A stretch of 64,000 nt of DNA from Bacteroidota bacterium (GTDB lineage Bacteria; Bacteroidota; Bacteroidia; Flavobacteriales; Weeksellaceae): NCBI GenBank assembly GCA_023458535.1, contig JAEWYW010000046.1, forward strand, positions 1 to 64,000, written 5' to 3'. The translations under genes were made by a program, and so were the position numbers. Below, piece after piece: positions 1-8,318 of this stretch; position 1 is the stretch's first letter; every line of letters starts with the position of its first letter. The notes under the pieces were generated by a model. That model ran no database searches and had not been told where the DNA came from. It saw nothing but the letters and a program-made list of their open reading frames with translations.

Positions 1-723
1 ATCGGGAGAAGCTCCATAGGAGTAATAATATTCACCCGCAGTATTCTTTTGCAATGTTCCTTGTCCATATTCATATTGATAATCTGGCCATTTCAAAACC
101 GTATCGAAACTCGTATATGAATTAAAAGAAACCTGAACCTTTCCATTTTTATTTTTTCCGGACTTTGTGGTGATCATAATCGCACCACCTGCACCTTTAG
201 AACCATACAACGCCGCTGCTGTTGACCCTTTTAAAATACTGATTGATTCGATATCATCTGGATTAATGCTGTTGAACCCATTTCCGTAATCAATTGGTAA
301 GTCTCCACCACTTCCCGCACCATAAGCGGAAGTTCCCGATCCTGTAGCAATACCGGTCAACGGAACGCCATCCACAACGATTAACGCTCCGTTGTTTGCT
401 GCATTCATGGAAATATCACCGCGCAATTTTATCGTCGAGCTTGCCAATGGTCCTGCGCCTGCAGTTTGAATCTTCAATCCCGCAACTTTCCCCTCTAAAG
501 CTTGTGCCCAGTTGGCATTCTGAGTTTTAAGAATTTCTTCGGACTTTACCGTCTCCGTGGAATATCCTAAAAATTTGTCTTGTCTTTTGATTCCCAAAGC
601 CGTAACAACAACTTCATCTATCATCCTAACAGAATCATTTTTAGGTTTTTGCTGTGCGGTAAGGTTACAGCTGACTAAACCCAGCAACACCAAACTGACA
701 ATTTTTTGAGTTCTCTTTTGCAT
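1..723 (-). CDS. SusC/RagA-type TonB-dependent outer membrane receptor, N-terminal part (truncated by window edge)
   Basis: The first 241 residues are visible; the gene continues beyond base 1. A signal peptide (MQKRTQKIVSLVLLGLVSC...) is followed by the SusC-type plug domain, recognisable from EVVVTALGIKRQDK, the LEGKVAGLKI stretch, IVVDGVPL and the SILKGSTAAALYGSKGAGG segment. Proteins of this family form the outer-membrane channel for TonB-driven uptake of oligosaccharides or peptides, usually with a SusD lipoprotein. The carboxypeptidase-like regulatory domain that commonly precedes the plug is absent, so the plug starts directly after the signal peptide. No SusD partner is visible because the downstream side is outside the window. 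The family is clear; the substrate is unknown. Confidence 0.9.
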   Translation of the reverse strand, partial: MQKRTQKIVSLVLLGLVSCNLTAQQKPKNDSVRMIDEVVVTALGIKRQDKFLGYSTETVKSEEILKTQNANWAQALEGKVAGLKIQTAGAGPLASSTIKLRGDISMNAANNGALIVVDGVPLTGIATGSGTSAYGAGSGGDLPIDYGNGFNSINPDDIESISILKGSTAAALYGSKGAGGAIMITTKSGKNKNGKVQVSFNSYTSFDTVLKWPDYQYEYGQGTLQKNTAGEYYYSYGASPD

Positions 724-738
724 AATCAATTTTTCGTG

Positions 739-746
739 CAAAAGTA
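739..746 (-). promoter_or_regulatory. Putative -7 promoter element of the SusC-type gene
   Basis: TACTTTTG on the minus strand matches the Bacteroidota -7 consensus TAnnTTTG and lies 15 nt upstream of the start codon. No TTG was found at the usual 17-23 nt spacing, so this is half a promoter match only. Confidence 0.35.
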
Positions 747-935
747 AAAGTGTTTTATGGCTATCGTTTTAATATAATTTTAACAATTATTAAACATTTT
801 TTGAAATAAATATGAACAAATCATTAAGGAATTTTTTATTATTTTAAATTACAATGTTTTACATTATGTTAAACCAATTTAATATTAGCCGTATACTATA
901 AAGCCATATTTTATAAAGCGTGTAGCAAGTTTTTT

Positions 936-943
936 TATATTTG
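936..943 (+). promoter_or_regulatory. Putative -7 promoter element of ligA
   Basis: TATATTTG matches TAnnTTTG and lies 20 nt before the ligA start. No convincing -33 TTG at 17-23 nt spacing. The rest of 724-963, between two divergent genes, is AT-rich with no other recognised feature. Confidence 0.4.
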
Positions 944-963
944 TTCATTAGAAATTATCTTAC

Positions 964-2979
964 ATGTCGGACAACATTCTGCAAAAAATTGAAGACTTAC
1001 GCGAAGCTCTTCACCAGCATAATTACAGTTATTATATTCTCGATGAACCCAGTATTTCCGATTTTGAGTTCGATGCGCTGTTAAAAGAATTACAAGATTT
1101 GGAAACCCAATATCCTGAATTTGCAGATCCCAATTCTCCTACTTTGCGTGTTGGTGGCGGAGTAACCAAAAATTTCCCTACCGTTAAGCATCAGTTCAGA
1201 ATGTATTCTTTGGATAATTCTTATAATTTTGATGACTTGGAAGATTGGGAAAAAAGAATAATTAAAACCATAGACGAGCCAGTGGAGTTTGTTGCAGAAC
1301 TTAAATATGACGGTGCTTCCATTTCTATCTTATACGAAAACGGACAGCTTTCTCAGGCGGTAACCCGTGGTGATGGTTTTCAGGGTGATGAAATCACGAA
1401 TAATGTAAGAACTATTTCTGATGTTCCCTTAAAACTAAAAGGTGATTTTCCACCGAAATTTTATATGCGCGGAGAAATTTATCTTACCCGAAAAAATTTC
1501 GATAAAATCAATAAAATTCGTGAAGAAGAAGGTCTCGATCCTTTTATGAATCCACGAAATACCGCAAGTGGAAGTTTGAAGATGCAGGACTCGGGGGAAG
1601 TAAGAAAACGTGGACTTTCAGCAGTTTTATACCAATATATCGCTGAAGATTTTCCCGCAGAAACCCATTGGAACGTTTTAGCAAAAGCCAAAAACTGGGG
1701 CTTTATCGTTTCGGAAAATCACGCCCAATTGTGCACCACTTTAGAAGATGTTAAAAATTTTATTACAGAATGGGATACCAAAAGACATACGTTACCATTT
1801 GAAATTGATGGCATCGTAATAAAAGTAAATTCTCTTAAACAGCAGCGGCAGTTAGGTTACACCGCAAAATCTCCGCGTTGGGCGATGGCTTACAAATTTA
1901 AAGCTGAAAAAGTAGAAACCGAACTCTTGAGTGTCTCTTACCAAGTCGGCAGAACAGGAGCGATAACACCTGTTGCCAATTTGAAACCCGTTCTCTTAGC
2001 TGGAACCATTGTAAAACGGGCTTCATTGCATAATGAAGACATCATCAAAAAGCTGGATTTGCATGAACATGATTTTGTATATGTTGAAAAAGGCGGTGAA
2101 ATTATCCCAAAAATTGTAGGTGTAAACGCTGATAAAAGAACCGAAGAATCTCAGGAAATTCAATACATTAAAAACTGTCCCGAATGTGGAACAGCATTGG
2201 TGAAAATTGAAGACCAGGCGATACATTTTTGTCCGAACGATCTGCATTGTCCACCTCAAGTCGTGGGAAGGATGATTCATTACGTTTCTAGAAAGGCTTT
2301 AAATATCGAAAACCTTGGAAGCGAAACCATAGAGCAACTTTACCGTGAAAAACTGATTGAAAATCCTGCGGACTTCTATGCATTAACCAAAGAACAACTT
2401 CTTCCTCTTGAGAGAATGGCAGAGAAATCGGCTCAAAACATTATCGACGGCATCGAAAAGTCAAAGCAGATTCCTTTCGAGAAAGTTTTGTACGGCATTG
2501 GCATCAAGCATGTTGGTGAAACAGTTGCCAAAAAATTAGTAAAGAATTTTTCCACCATAGATGAATTAAAAAATGCTACTGCTGAAGATTTGGTTCAGGT
2601 AGAAGATATCGGAGGGAAAATAGCGGTAAGCATTGTTGAGTTCTTCGCCAATTCAGAAAATATCTTGATGATAGAAAGGTTAAAATCCTATGGCGTCCAG
2701 CTTGAAAAAGGCGAATCTTCCAATGAGGTTATTAGCAATGTTTTAGAAAATAAAACATTCCTCTTCACAGGAAAACTTTCGTTATTTACCCGTGAGCAAG
2801 CAGAAGAAATGGTGGAAAAACATGGCGGAAAAAATATTTCTGCAGTCTCCAAGAATTTGAATTATCTTGTTGTTGGCGAAAAAGCGGGCAGCAAACTGAA
2901 AAAAGCACAGGATATAGGCACCATAACCATTTTGGATGAGCAGCAGTTTTTGGATTTGCTTACTGACAATAAAACTTAA
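964..2979 (+). CDS. ligA: NAD-dependent DNA ligase LigA
   Basis: LigA seals nicks in DNA during replication and repair using NAD+. The 671-residue length is typical. Visible in order: the N-terminal NAD-binding Ia helices with the YYILDEPSISDFEFD motif; the adenylation site KYDG with catalytic Lys at about residue 114; the OB fold; a four-cysteine zinc finger (Cys 405, 408, 423 and 429); helix-hairpin-helix repeats around GIGIKHVGETVAKKL and VEDIGGKIAVSI; and a C-terminal BRCT domain with FTGKLS and YLVVGEKAGSKLKKA. The ATG directly precedes the conserved N-terminus. It is divergent from the SusC-type gene and is followed 19 nt later by an outer-membrane-protein gene. No defects seen. Confidence 0.98.
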   Translation: MSDNILQKIEDLREALHQHNYSYYILDEPSISDFEFDALLKELQDLETQYPEFADPNSPTLRVGGGVTKNFPTVKHQFRMYSLDNSYNFDDLEDWEKRIIKTIDEPVEFVAELKYDGASISILYENGQLSQAVTRGDGFQGDEITNNVRTISDVPLKLKGDFPPKFYMRGEIYLTRKNFDKINKIREEEGLDPFMNPRNTASGSLKMQDSGEVRKRGLSAVLYQYIAEDFPAETHWNVLAKAKNWGFIVSENHAQLCTTLEDVKNFITEWDTKRHTLPFEIDGIVIKVNSLKQQRQLGYTAKSPRWAMAYKFKAEKVETELLSVSYQVGRTGAITPVANLKPVLLAGTIVKRASLHNEDIIKKLDLHEHDFVYVEKGGEIIPKIVGVNADKRTEESQEIQYIKNCPECGTALVKIEDQAIHFCPNDLHCPPQVVGRMIHYVSRKALNIENLGSETIEQLYREKLIENPADFYALTKEQLLPLERMAEKSAQNIIDGIEKSKQIPFEKVLYGIGIKHVGETVAKKLVKNFSTIDELKNATAEDLVQVEDIGGKIAVSIVEFFANSENILMIERLKSYGVQLEKGESSNEVISNVLENKTFLFTGKLSLFTREQAEEMVEKHGGKNISAVSKNLNYLVVGEKAGSKLKKAQDIGTITILDEQQFLDLLTDNKT

Positions 2980-2998
2980 TAAACTTAAATTAATAAAC

Positions 2999-3658
2999 AT
3001 GAAAAAAATTTTTACAGCAAGTGCAATAGTAATATTTGCCTTATCAAATGCGCAAGTTTCTAAAGGTAATTGGGTAATTAGTGGTAATACAGGTCTCGGA
3101 TTTAATAGTTCTACGACAAATGTCAAAAGCAATGGAAATAAAAGCGACGGACCAAAAGTGAGTACTTTTACGTTGAGTCCGTCAGTTGGGTATTTTGTAA
3201 TAGACGGATTGGCCGCAGGTATCGATTTAGGTTACAACAACACCACTACAAAACAAGATATTAAAATGACCTCTTCCACTTTTTCTGTAATGCCCACGGC
3301 TACATACTATTTCCAAACAGGTAGTAAATTTTTACCGTATCTAGGAGCAGGAATAGGTTATGCCAGCAATAAAACGAAGTATAATTACTCTAATTTAAAT
3401 ACCAATGATATACCAGATCCTCTTTTACTTCCGGACACCGAGTTTAAAACCAGTGGTTTAGCATGGAAAGTTAAAGGTGGAATTACATACATGGCTACTT
3501 CAGCTCTCGGCATCAATTTCGGCTTATCTTATTATCAATTTTCCGCAAATAACACCAATTACAATGTAGATGCAAAAACAAAAGTAAATACTTTTGGAGT
3601 GAATTTAGGCTTTTCTTATTTTTTAGGAAAGAATAAATCTGCAGCTACAACTGAATAA
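2999..3658 (+). CDS. Outer membrane beta-barrel protein, porin-like family
   Basis: A 219-residue secreted protein with an N-terminal signal peptide (MKKIFTASAIVIFALSNAQ). Amphipathic, glycine- and aromatic-rich strands follow, such as LSPSVGYFVIDGLAAGIDLGY, FLPYLGAGIGYAS and FGVNLGFSYFLGK, typical of small 8-10 stranded outer membrane barrels. The reading frame is open from 2936, but the ATG at 2999 gives a clean signal peptide and avoids overlap with ligA. It sits 19 nt after ligA and may be co-transcribed; a hairpin terminator follows. No substrate or partner can be inferred. It could belong to any of several related barrel families. Confidence 0.8.
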   Translation: MKKIFTASAIVIFALSNAQVSKGNWVISGNTGLGFNSSTTNVKSNGNKSDGPKVSTFTLSPSVGYFVIDGLAAGIDLGYNNTTTKQDIKMTSSTFSVMPTATYYFQTGSKFLPYLGAGIGYASNKTKYNYSNLNTNDIPDPLLLPDTEFKTSGLAWKVKGGITYMATSALGINFGLSYYQFSANNTNYNVDAKTKVNTFGVNLGFSYFLGKNKSAATTE

Positions 3659-3680
3659 GAATCAATAAATATATGGTTCA

Positions 3681-3708
3681 ACCTATCATTCTAATGGTAG
3701 GTTTTTTA
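3681..3708 (+). terminator. Rho-independent terminator after the outer-membrane barrel gene
   Basis: An imperfect 9-bp stem (CCTATCATT paired with AATGGTAGG, one G-T pair) followed by a T run. Confidence 0.6.
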
Positions 3709-3856
3709 TTTGGAAATGAATTGAAATATTGATATTCAGGCGATTTAATTGAAAAATTTAATTTCACTTCATTAAAATCGTTCCATTTTGGAATATTAAA
3801 CAGTTTCGGTACAATAATTACATGCTTTCAGCAGAATAAAAGCGTAAATTAGTCCT

Positions 3857-5827
3857 ATGGAAGAATGCTGCAGTACAACCCCTAATAAAAAAGAACAACA
3901 ACATGACCATAATGATGGGCATAATCATGACCACGATCATAACCATGGCACTGGTGACAAAACTATTTTTCAACTTTTTTTGCCTGCTCTTATTTCTTTT
4001 TCACTTCTCGCGATAGGATTGGTGATTGAAAACTTTCTCCATTTAAAATGGTTTGAAGGTTGGGTAAAATTTGTCTGGTATCTCATTGCCTATATTCCTG
4101 TTGGATTACCCGTTATAAAAGAAGCGGTACAAAGCATTAGATACAGCGATTTTTTTTCGGAGTTTTTACTTATGAGTATAGCTACCATTGGTGCATTTGC
4201 CATTGGTGAATATCCTGAAGGTGTTGCAGTAATGCTTTTTTATTCAGTGGGCGAAAATTTTCAGAGTCTGGCTGTGGAAAAAGCTCAAAAAAACATTAAG
4301 AATCTTCTAGATGAAAGACCAAATGAAGTAACTATTCTGCAAGAACGCAGTCCGAAAACAGTGAAGGCTGAACATGTGGAAATCGGGCAGATCATTCAGT
4401 TAAAACCTGGTGAGAAATTAGCCCTTGATGGCGAACTTTTATCTGAAAAAGGTTCTTTTAATACTGCTGCGCTGACAGGTGAAAGCGTTCCACAAGGTAA
4501 AAATAAAGGGGATGAAGTCCTCGCAGGTATGATCAATCTGAATGCAGTAAGCGAAATTATTGTCCGCAAGGAGTACAAAGACAGTAAACTTTCTAAAATT
4601 CTACAGTTAATTACCGAGGCTACCGCTCAAAAAGCACCTACAGAACTGTTTATACGCAAATTTGCAAAAATATACACCCCAATTGTAGTATTTCTTGCCT
4701 TGGCAATTTGTCTCCTACCCTATTTTTTTGTTGATCAGTACATCTTTAAAGATTGGTTGTACCGGGCATTAATCTTCCTGGTGATATCTTGTCCATGTGC
4801 ATTGGTCATCAGCATACCCCTTGGTTACTTTGGGGGAATTGGCGCAGGAAGCAAATATGGAATTCTATTTAAAGGAAGTAACTTTTTAGATACTCTGGCA
4901 GACATACAAAATGTGGTGGTGGATAAAACAGGAACTATGACTGAAGGTGTTTTTAAAGTGCAAAATGTAAACATAGAATCTGGCTTCAATGAAAAGGAAA
5001 TATTAGATTACCTCAATTTAATAGAAAGCCATTCTACACACCCAATTGCAACAGCCGTTCATGAATACGTAGGTGAAATAAACCACAGCATTACGATTAG
5101 CAATATTGAGGAAATTCCCGGTCATGGACTTAAAGCAAACATCAATGGTAGAGCATTTTTAGCGGGAAATTTTAAGCTTTTAGATCAATTTAATATTCCT
5201 TACACTTTCAATGACGCTGCAGTTACTCAAACCATTATCGCAATTGCACTTGATGGTAAATATGCCGGTTATTTAAGTATTTCAGACCAAATAAAAACCG
5301 ATGCCCAAAAATCCGTTGATGCTTTGCGCAAAATGAATGTGAAACTAACTATGCTTAGTGGCGATAAAACTGCTGTAGTACAGGATGTAGCAAATAAAAT
5401 AGGCATTCAAAATTCATTTGGTGACCTTCTGCCTGAAGATAAAGTGAATAAAGTAAAGGAAATAAAAGCCAAAAATGAAAGTGTCGCTTTTGTAGGTGAT
5501 GGTGTTAACGATGCTCCTGTAGTAGCTTTAAGCGATGTTGGTATAGCAATGGGTGGCTTGGGAAGTGATGCTACAATTGAAACAGCGGATGTGGTGATTC
5601 AGGATGACCAACCTTCAAAAATTCCACTGGCAATTAAGATTGGTAAAGAAACTAAAAAAATTGTTTGGCAAAATATTATTCTAGCCTTTGGGGTAAAAGC
5701 GATTGTCTTAATTTTGGGGGCAGGAGGTATCGCAACCATGTGGGAAGCTGTTTTTGCAGATGTGGGCGTTGCTCTTTTGGCGGTTCTCAATGCGGTGCGG
5801 ATTCAAAAAATGAAATTTAAAGTATAA
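3857..5827 (+). CDS. Heavy-metal translocating P-type ATPase (Zn/Cd/Pb type)
   Basis: A P1B-type ATPase of 656 residues that exports divalent heavy metals across the inner membrane. All core motifs are present: TGES (207-210, actuator), CPC in the membrane (312-314), DKTGT with the phosphorylated Asp at 356, the HP dipeptide at 395-396, and GDGVNDAP (547-554). The N-terminus has CC followed by a His/Asp-rich tract (about residues 17-32) instead of a ferredoxin-like HMA domain with GMxCxxC. A His-rich tail with a CPC site fits Zn/Cd/Pb rather than Cu specificity (inference). An MgtC-family gene follows 41 nt downstream. No adjacent metal-responsive regulator was seen. Confidence 0.92.
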   Translation: MEECCSTTPNKKEQQHDHNDGHNHDHDHNHGTGDKTIFQLFLPALISFSLLAIGLVIENFLHLKWFEGWVKFVWYLIAYIPVGLPVIKEAVQSIRYSDFFSEFLLMSIATIGAFAIGEYPEGVAVMLFYSVGENFQSLAVEKAQKNIKNLLDERPNEVTILQERSPKTVKAEHVEIGQIIQLKPGEKLALDGELLSEKGSFNTAALTGESVPQGKNKGDEVLAGMINLNAVSEIIVRKEYKDSKLSKILQLITEATAQKAPTELFIRKFAKIYTPIVVFLALAICLLPYFFVDQYIFKDWLYRALIFLVISCPCALVISIPLGYFGGIGAGSKYGILFKGSNFLDTLADIQNVVVDKTGTMTEGVFKVQNVNIESGFNEKEILDYLNLIESHSTHPIATAVHEYVGEINHSITISNIEEIPGHGLKANINGRAFLAGNFKLLDQFNIPYTFNDAAVTQTIIAIALDGKYAGYLSISDQIKTDAQKSVDALRKMNVKLTMLSGDKTAVVQDVANKIGIQNSFGDLLPEDKVNKVKEIKAKNESVAFVGDGVNDAPVVALSDVGIAMGGLGSDATIETADVVIQDDQPSKIPLAIKIGKETKKIVWQNIILAFGVKAIVLILGAGGIATMWEAVFADVGVALLAVLNAVRIQKMKFKV

Positions 5828-5868
5828 TTTAATTAAAAGCTGGACAATAGAAATATTGAGTATATAAT

Positions 5869-6513
5869 ATGGAAGAATTACTGAATACTAAAGCGACCAA
5901 CGAGTTTGTGCTGATTTTTATTTCCTTGATTGTAGGGATGATTATTGGGACAGAACGGGAATATTTTAATAAATCTGCCGGATTGAGAACTTTTGTACTG
6001 GTGAGTTTTGGATCTTGCATATTCACCATTCTATCTGCTAAAATGGGCATGGGATCTGATGACCGTATTGCAGCCAATATTATTACAGGCATTGGTTTTA
6101 TTGGGGGTGGAGTTATTTTTAAAGATGAAAACAGAATAAGTGGTATTACAACTGCAACCACCATTTGGGCCACCGCTTCTCTCGGAATGGCTGTGGGCTC
6201 TGGGTTTATTTATCTCGGGCTTTTCGGAATGGCATTGGTAATTATCATTTTAAATTCACTGATTTTTATTCAGAGTTTTATTGATAAGTATCATAAGATT
6301 AGAGATTATCATATTATCATCTCTAACTATGATGAGTTAAGCTACTGCAAAGAAATCTTTAAGAAACATCATTTAAAACATGAGATCATAGGTGAAATTA
6401 GAAAGGAGGGTTTTATAGATGTAGAATGGCGCATTAGTGGCCGAAACGAAAACCATAAACTCTTGGTTCAGGAGATTAGAAATAATACCAAAATTATTGG
6501 TTTTGAATACTAA
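5869..6513 (+). CDS. MgtC/SapB family membrane protein
   Basis: A 214-residue inner-membrane protein. The first ~140 residues hold four or five hydrophobic helices with family motifs: IIGTEREYFNKSAGLRTF, ANIITGIGFIGGGVIF and ISGITTATTIWATASLGMAVG. The ~75-residue C-terminal part looks like the soluble ACT-like domain found in longer MgtC proteins. Family members are linked to growth in low magnesium and to control of F-type ATP synthase. It lies 41 nt after the heavy-metal ATPase and probably shares its transcript, which suggests a role in cation homeostasis (inference). A strong hairpin terminator follows the stop codon. Confidence 0.88.
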   Translation: MEELLNTKATNEFVLIFISLIVGMIIGTEREYFNKSAGLRTFVLVSFGSCIFTILSAKMGMGSDDRIAANIITGIGFIGGGVIFKDENRISGITTATTIWATASLGMAVGSGFIYLGLFGMALVIIILNSLIFIQSFIDKYHKIRDYHIIISNYDELSYCKEIFKKHHLKHEIIGEIRKEGFIDVEWRISGRNENHKLLVQEIRNNTKIIGFEY

Positions 6514-6520
6514 AAAAAAG

Positions 6521-6550
6521 AAAGGTCTGATAATATTTCAGACCTTTTAT
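6521..6550. terminator. Bidirectional terminator between mgtC-like and nlpE-like genes
   Basis: A 10-bp perfect stem AAAGGTCTGA/TCAGACCTTT with a 7-nt loop, an A run on the left and a T run on the right. It can end transcripts from both convergent genes. Confidence 0.8.
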
Positions 6551-6557
6551 TTTCTTT

Positions 6558-7067
6558 TTATTTTTTCTTGAAGATGTACAAATCTTTCATCTCGGTTGTG
6601 ATAGGTGTACCGTCCATATTCAACTGGAAGAGCCTGTTTTCTCCCACTTTATATTTATACTTGGCATTTTTACCATTAAGGGTAATAGTGCTTCCTGTCG
6701 TATCCCAAGAGAAATTACCTTTATCTTCAGACTTTGTTTTTCTTTCTAAATATTCCTCAGAAATTGTAAAAGTATTGTCCTTATTAAGGGTTAATGTGGT
6801 TTTAATACCTGGGCAGTCAGCACAAGGTATTGTTGCTTCATACGTTCCCATCCAATCCACTGAATTCTGTGAATTATGAGCCGTATCTGCATTACCAGAA
6901 ACAGAATCCGCTGCATTTACTTTTGCAGAATCAATTTCCTTAACAGCGACATTGCCTGCGCTGTCTGTTGTAACTACCTCCTGAGTGTTTGCGGCTACTT
7001 CCTTCTTACAAGACTGTAAAAAAAGAGCTCCCGATACAGCAATAATTGCTAAAAATCTTCTATTCAT
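6558..7067 (-). CDS. NlpE-like lipoprotein (copper resistance NlpE N-terminal domain)
   Basis: A 169-residue predicted lipoprotein. The signal peptide ends in a lipobox, ALFLQSCKK, so the mature protein should be lipid-anchored at Cys. After a low-complexity Ala/Ser/Asp linker comes an NlpE N-terminal barrel with the diagnostic IPCADCPGI segment and strands TTLTLNKDNTF and GNFSWDTTGSTITL. NlpE senses envelope or copper stress in E. coli; here that role is only inferred from the family. The frame is open to 7106, but the ATG at 7067 gives the proper signal peptide. It is convergent with the mgtC-like gene across a shared terminator. Confidence 0.82.
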   Translation of the reverse strand: MNRRFLAIIAVSGALFLQSCKKEVAANTQEVVTTDSAGNVAVKEIDSAKVNAADSVSGNADTAHNSQNSVDWMGTYEATIPCADCPGIKTTLTLNKDNTFTISEEYLERKTKSEDKGNFSWDTTGSTITLNGKNAKYKYKVGENRLFQLNMDGTPITTEMKDLYIFKKK

Positions 7068-7144
7068 AAAATTATAATTTTTAATGTGATGTTCAATACG
7101 CATCAAAATTTACACCATAAATTCAATAATAATAGAATTTAATT

Positions 7145-7918
7145 TTAAGATTTTATAAAATTAGGATCCATTACAATTATCCTTTCAACAATATTTTCAT
7201 AAGTGGGATTTTTTAGCGAGGTAATAGTTCCTGCTGCACCTTTATATAAAGTAAAACTCTTACCGTTAGTAGTTTTAAGCTGTTTGGTAGTGGTCGTATA
7301 TCTACCCACCAATTTATTAGCGGCATCATAAATCTCAATATCATTCATCATCTTCTCGTTGATATTGGTATTAGGCGCAAAGCTCACCGGCAAATTATTG
7401 AAATAACCCACTCGGACTCCCTTACTGAGAATCTCCCCTACATGGTTGATCTTGAGTTGTAATTTATTAAACTTATTTCTCAGCGTGTAGGCTTCTTTCA
7501 GTTTATTTTCAAGTTTACGCTTCGGAATGGTTTTGTAAAGTTCGTCTAATTTTTGAATATTAATACCTTTAGAATCAATGATACCATAGGTTTTGATGCT
7601 TGTATGGGCCAGCGTCTTTTCATTTCCAGAAAAAAAAGAAGGAGCTTCATAGTCTAAATCTATAGTTTTATCTGGATTATAAAATCTATTCACTTGTATA
7701 TAACTATCCCGAACAGAATCTAACACTGCCCTATCAATAAATTTAACCGAAAAAACCGCTCTGTCTTTGATATCTGAAACTACATAATAATCATCCTGAC
7801 TGGAAATCTTAGCCACTGGTTTTCCCAGCATTAGTACTTCACCTTTTTTCACCTTGAAATCCTGAGAAAACACCAAAATCACCATCAACAGCATGCTCAA
7901 ACTAAAAATCTTCTTCAT
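7145..7918 (-). CDS. Hypothetical secreted protein
   Basis: A 257-residue protein with a clear signal peptide (MKKIFSLSMLLMVILVFSQ). The remainder is soluble, with a charged helical middle (residues ~125-155, KRKLENKLKEAYTLRNKF) and a C-terminal part rich in beta-strand sequence. No conserved domain or catalytic motif was recognised. It lies downstream of atpD-atpC on the same strand but behind their terminator, so it is probably transcribed separately. Function unknown. Confidence 0.7.
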   Translation of the reverse strand: MKKIFSLSMLLMVILVFSQDFKVKKGEVLMLGKPVAKISSQDDYYVVSDIKDRAVFSVKFIDRAVLDSVRDSYIQVNRFYNPDKTIDLDYEAPSFFSGNEKTLAHTSIKTYGIIDSKGINIQKLDELYKTIPKRKLENKLKEAYTLRNKFNKLQLKINHVGEILSKGVRVGYFNNLPVSFAPNTNINEKMMNDIEIYDAANKLVGRYTTTTKQLKTTNGKSFTLYKGAAGTITSLKNPTYENIVERIIVMDPNFIKS

Positions 7919-7921
7919 AAT

Positions 7922-7959
7922 AAAAATAAAAAAAGTGCAACTGCAAAGTTACACTTTTT
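7922..7959 (-). terminator. Terminator of the atpD-atpC transcript
   Basis: On the minus strand a 12-bp stem (AAAAAGTGTAAC with GTTGCACTTTTT, one mismatch) is followed by a T-rich tract. It lies directly after atpC. Confidence 0.75.
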
Positions 7960-7982
7960 ATAAAGATTATTTTTTCTGAAAA

Positions 7983-8264
7983 TTATTCGCAAAGAATAAT
8001 CCCTTTATTGTTGTTAAATTCTATAACTCCACTTTTAATAGGAAAGTTGAAAGAATCTTCTTTACCTTTCTCCTCAGCAAAATTCTTAATGTAGATAGGG
8101 TCTATTGATTTTGTGAACAATTTCACCTCCCCTCCAGACAATGAAGAAACTACTGCGGCGTGATTTTTCATGATGTGGAATTCTCCATTCTTACCAGGTA
8201 ATAATACAGATTCTACTTCGCCTTCAAAAACCACCTGCTCTGGTGTTAATATTTTGATATTCAT
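7983..8264 (-). CDS. atpC: F1Fo ATP synthase subunit epsilon
   Basis: A 93-residue epsilon subunit of F-type ATP synthase, in the central stalk. The N-terminal beta-sandwich is visible: MNIKILTPEQVVFEGEVESV, LLPGKNGEFHIMKNHAAVVS and a final strand GVIEFNNNKGIILCE. E. coli epsilon is 139 residues; here the C-terminal helical hairpin that inhibits ATP hydrolysis is absent, as in many Bacteroidota. It lies 54 nt downstream of atpD on the same transcript, and a terminator follows. Confidence 0.93.
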   Translation of the reverse strand: MNIKILTPEQVVFEGEVESVLLPGKNGEFHIMKNHAAVVSSLSGGEVKLFTKSIDPIYIKNFAEEKGKEDSFNFPIKSGVIEFNNNKGIILCE

Positions 8265-8318
8265 TTTAAATTGCTTTTGGCTTTTAGCTAATAGCTATTG
8301 GCTATCAGCAAAAACAAA

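Noticed and set aside
2023..2280. Antisense frames of 60-140 codons lying within ligA, priA, POT and other genes
   Set aside because: They are shadows of strongly conserved genes in other frames and show no independent coding features.
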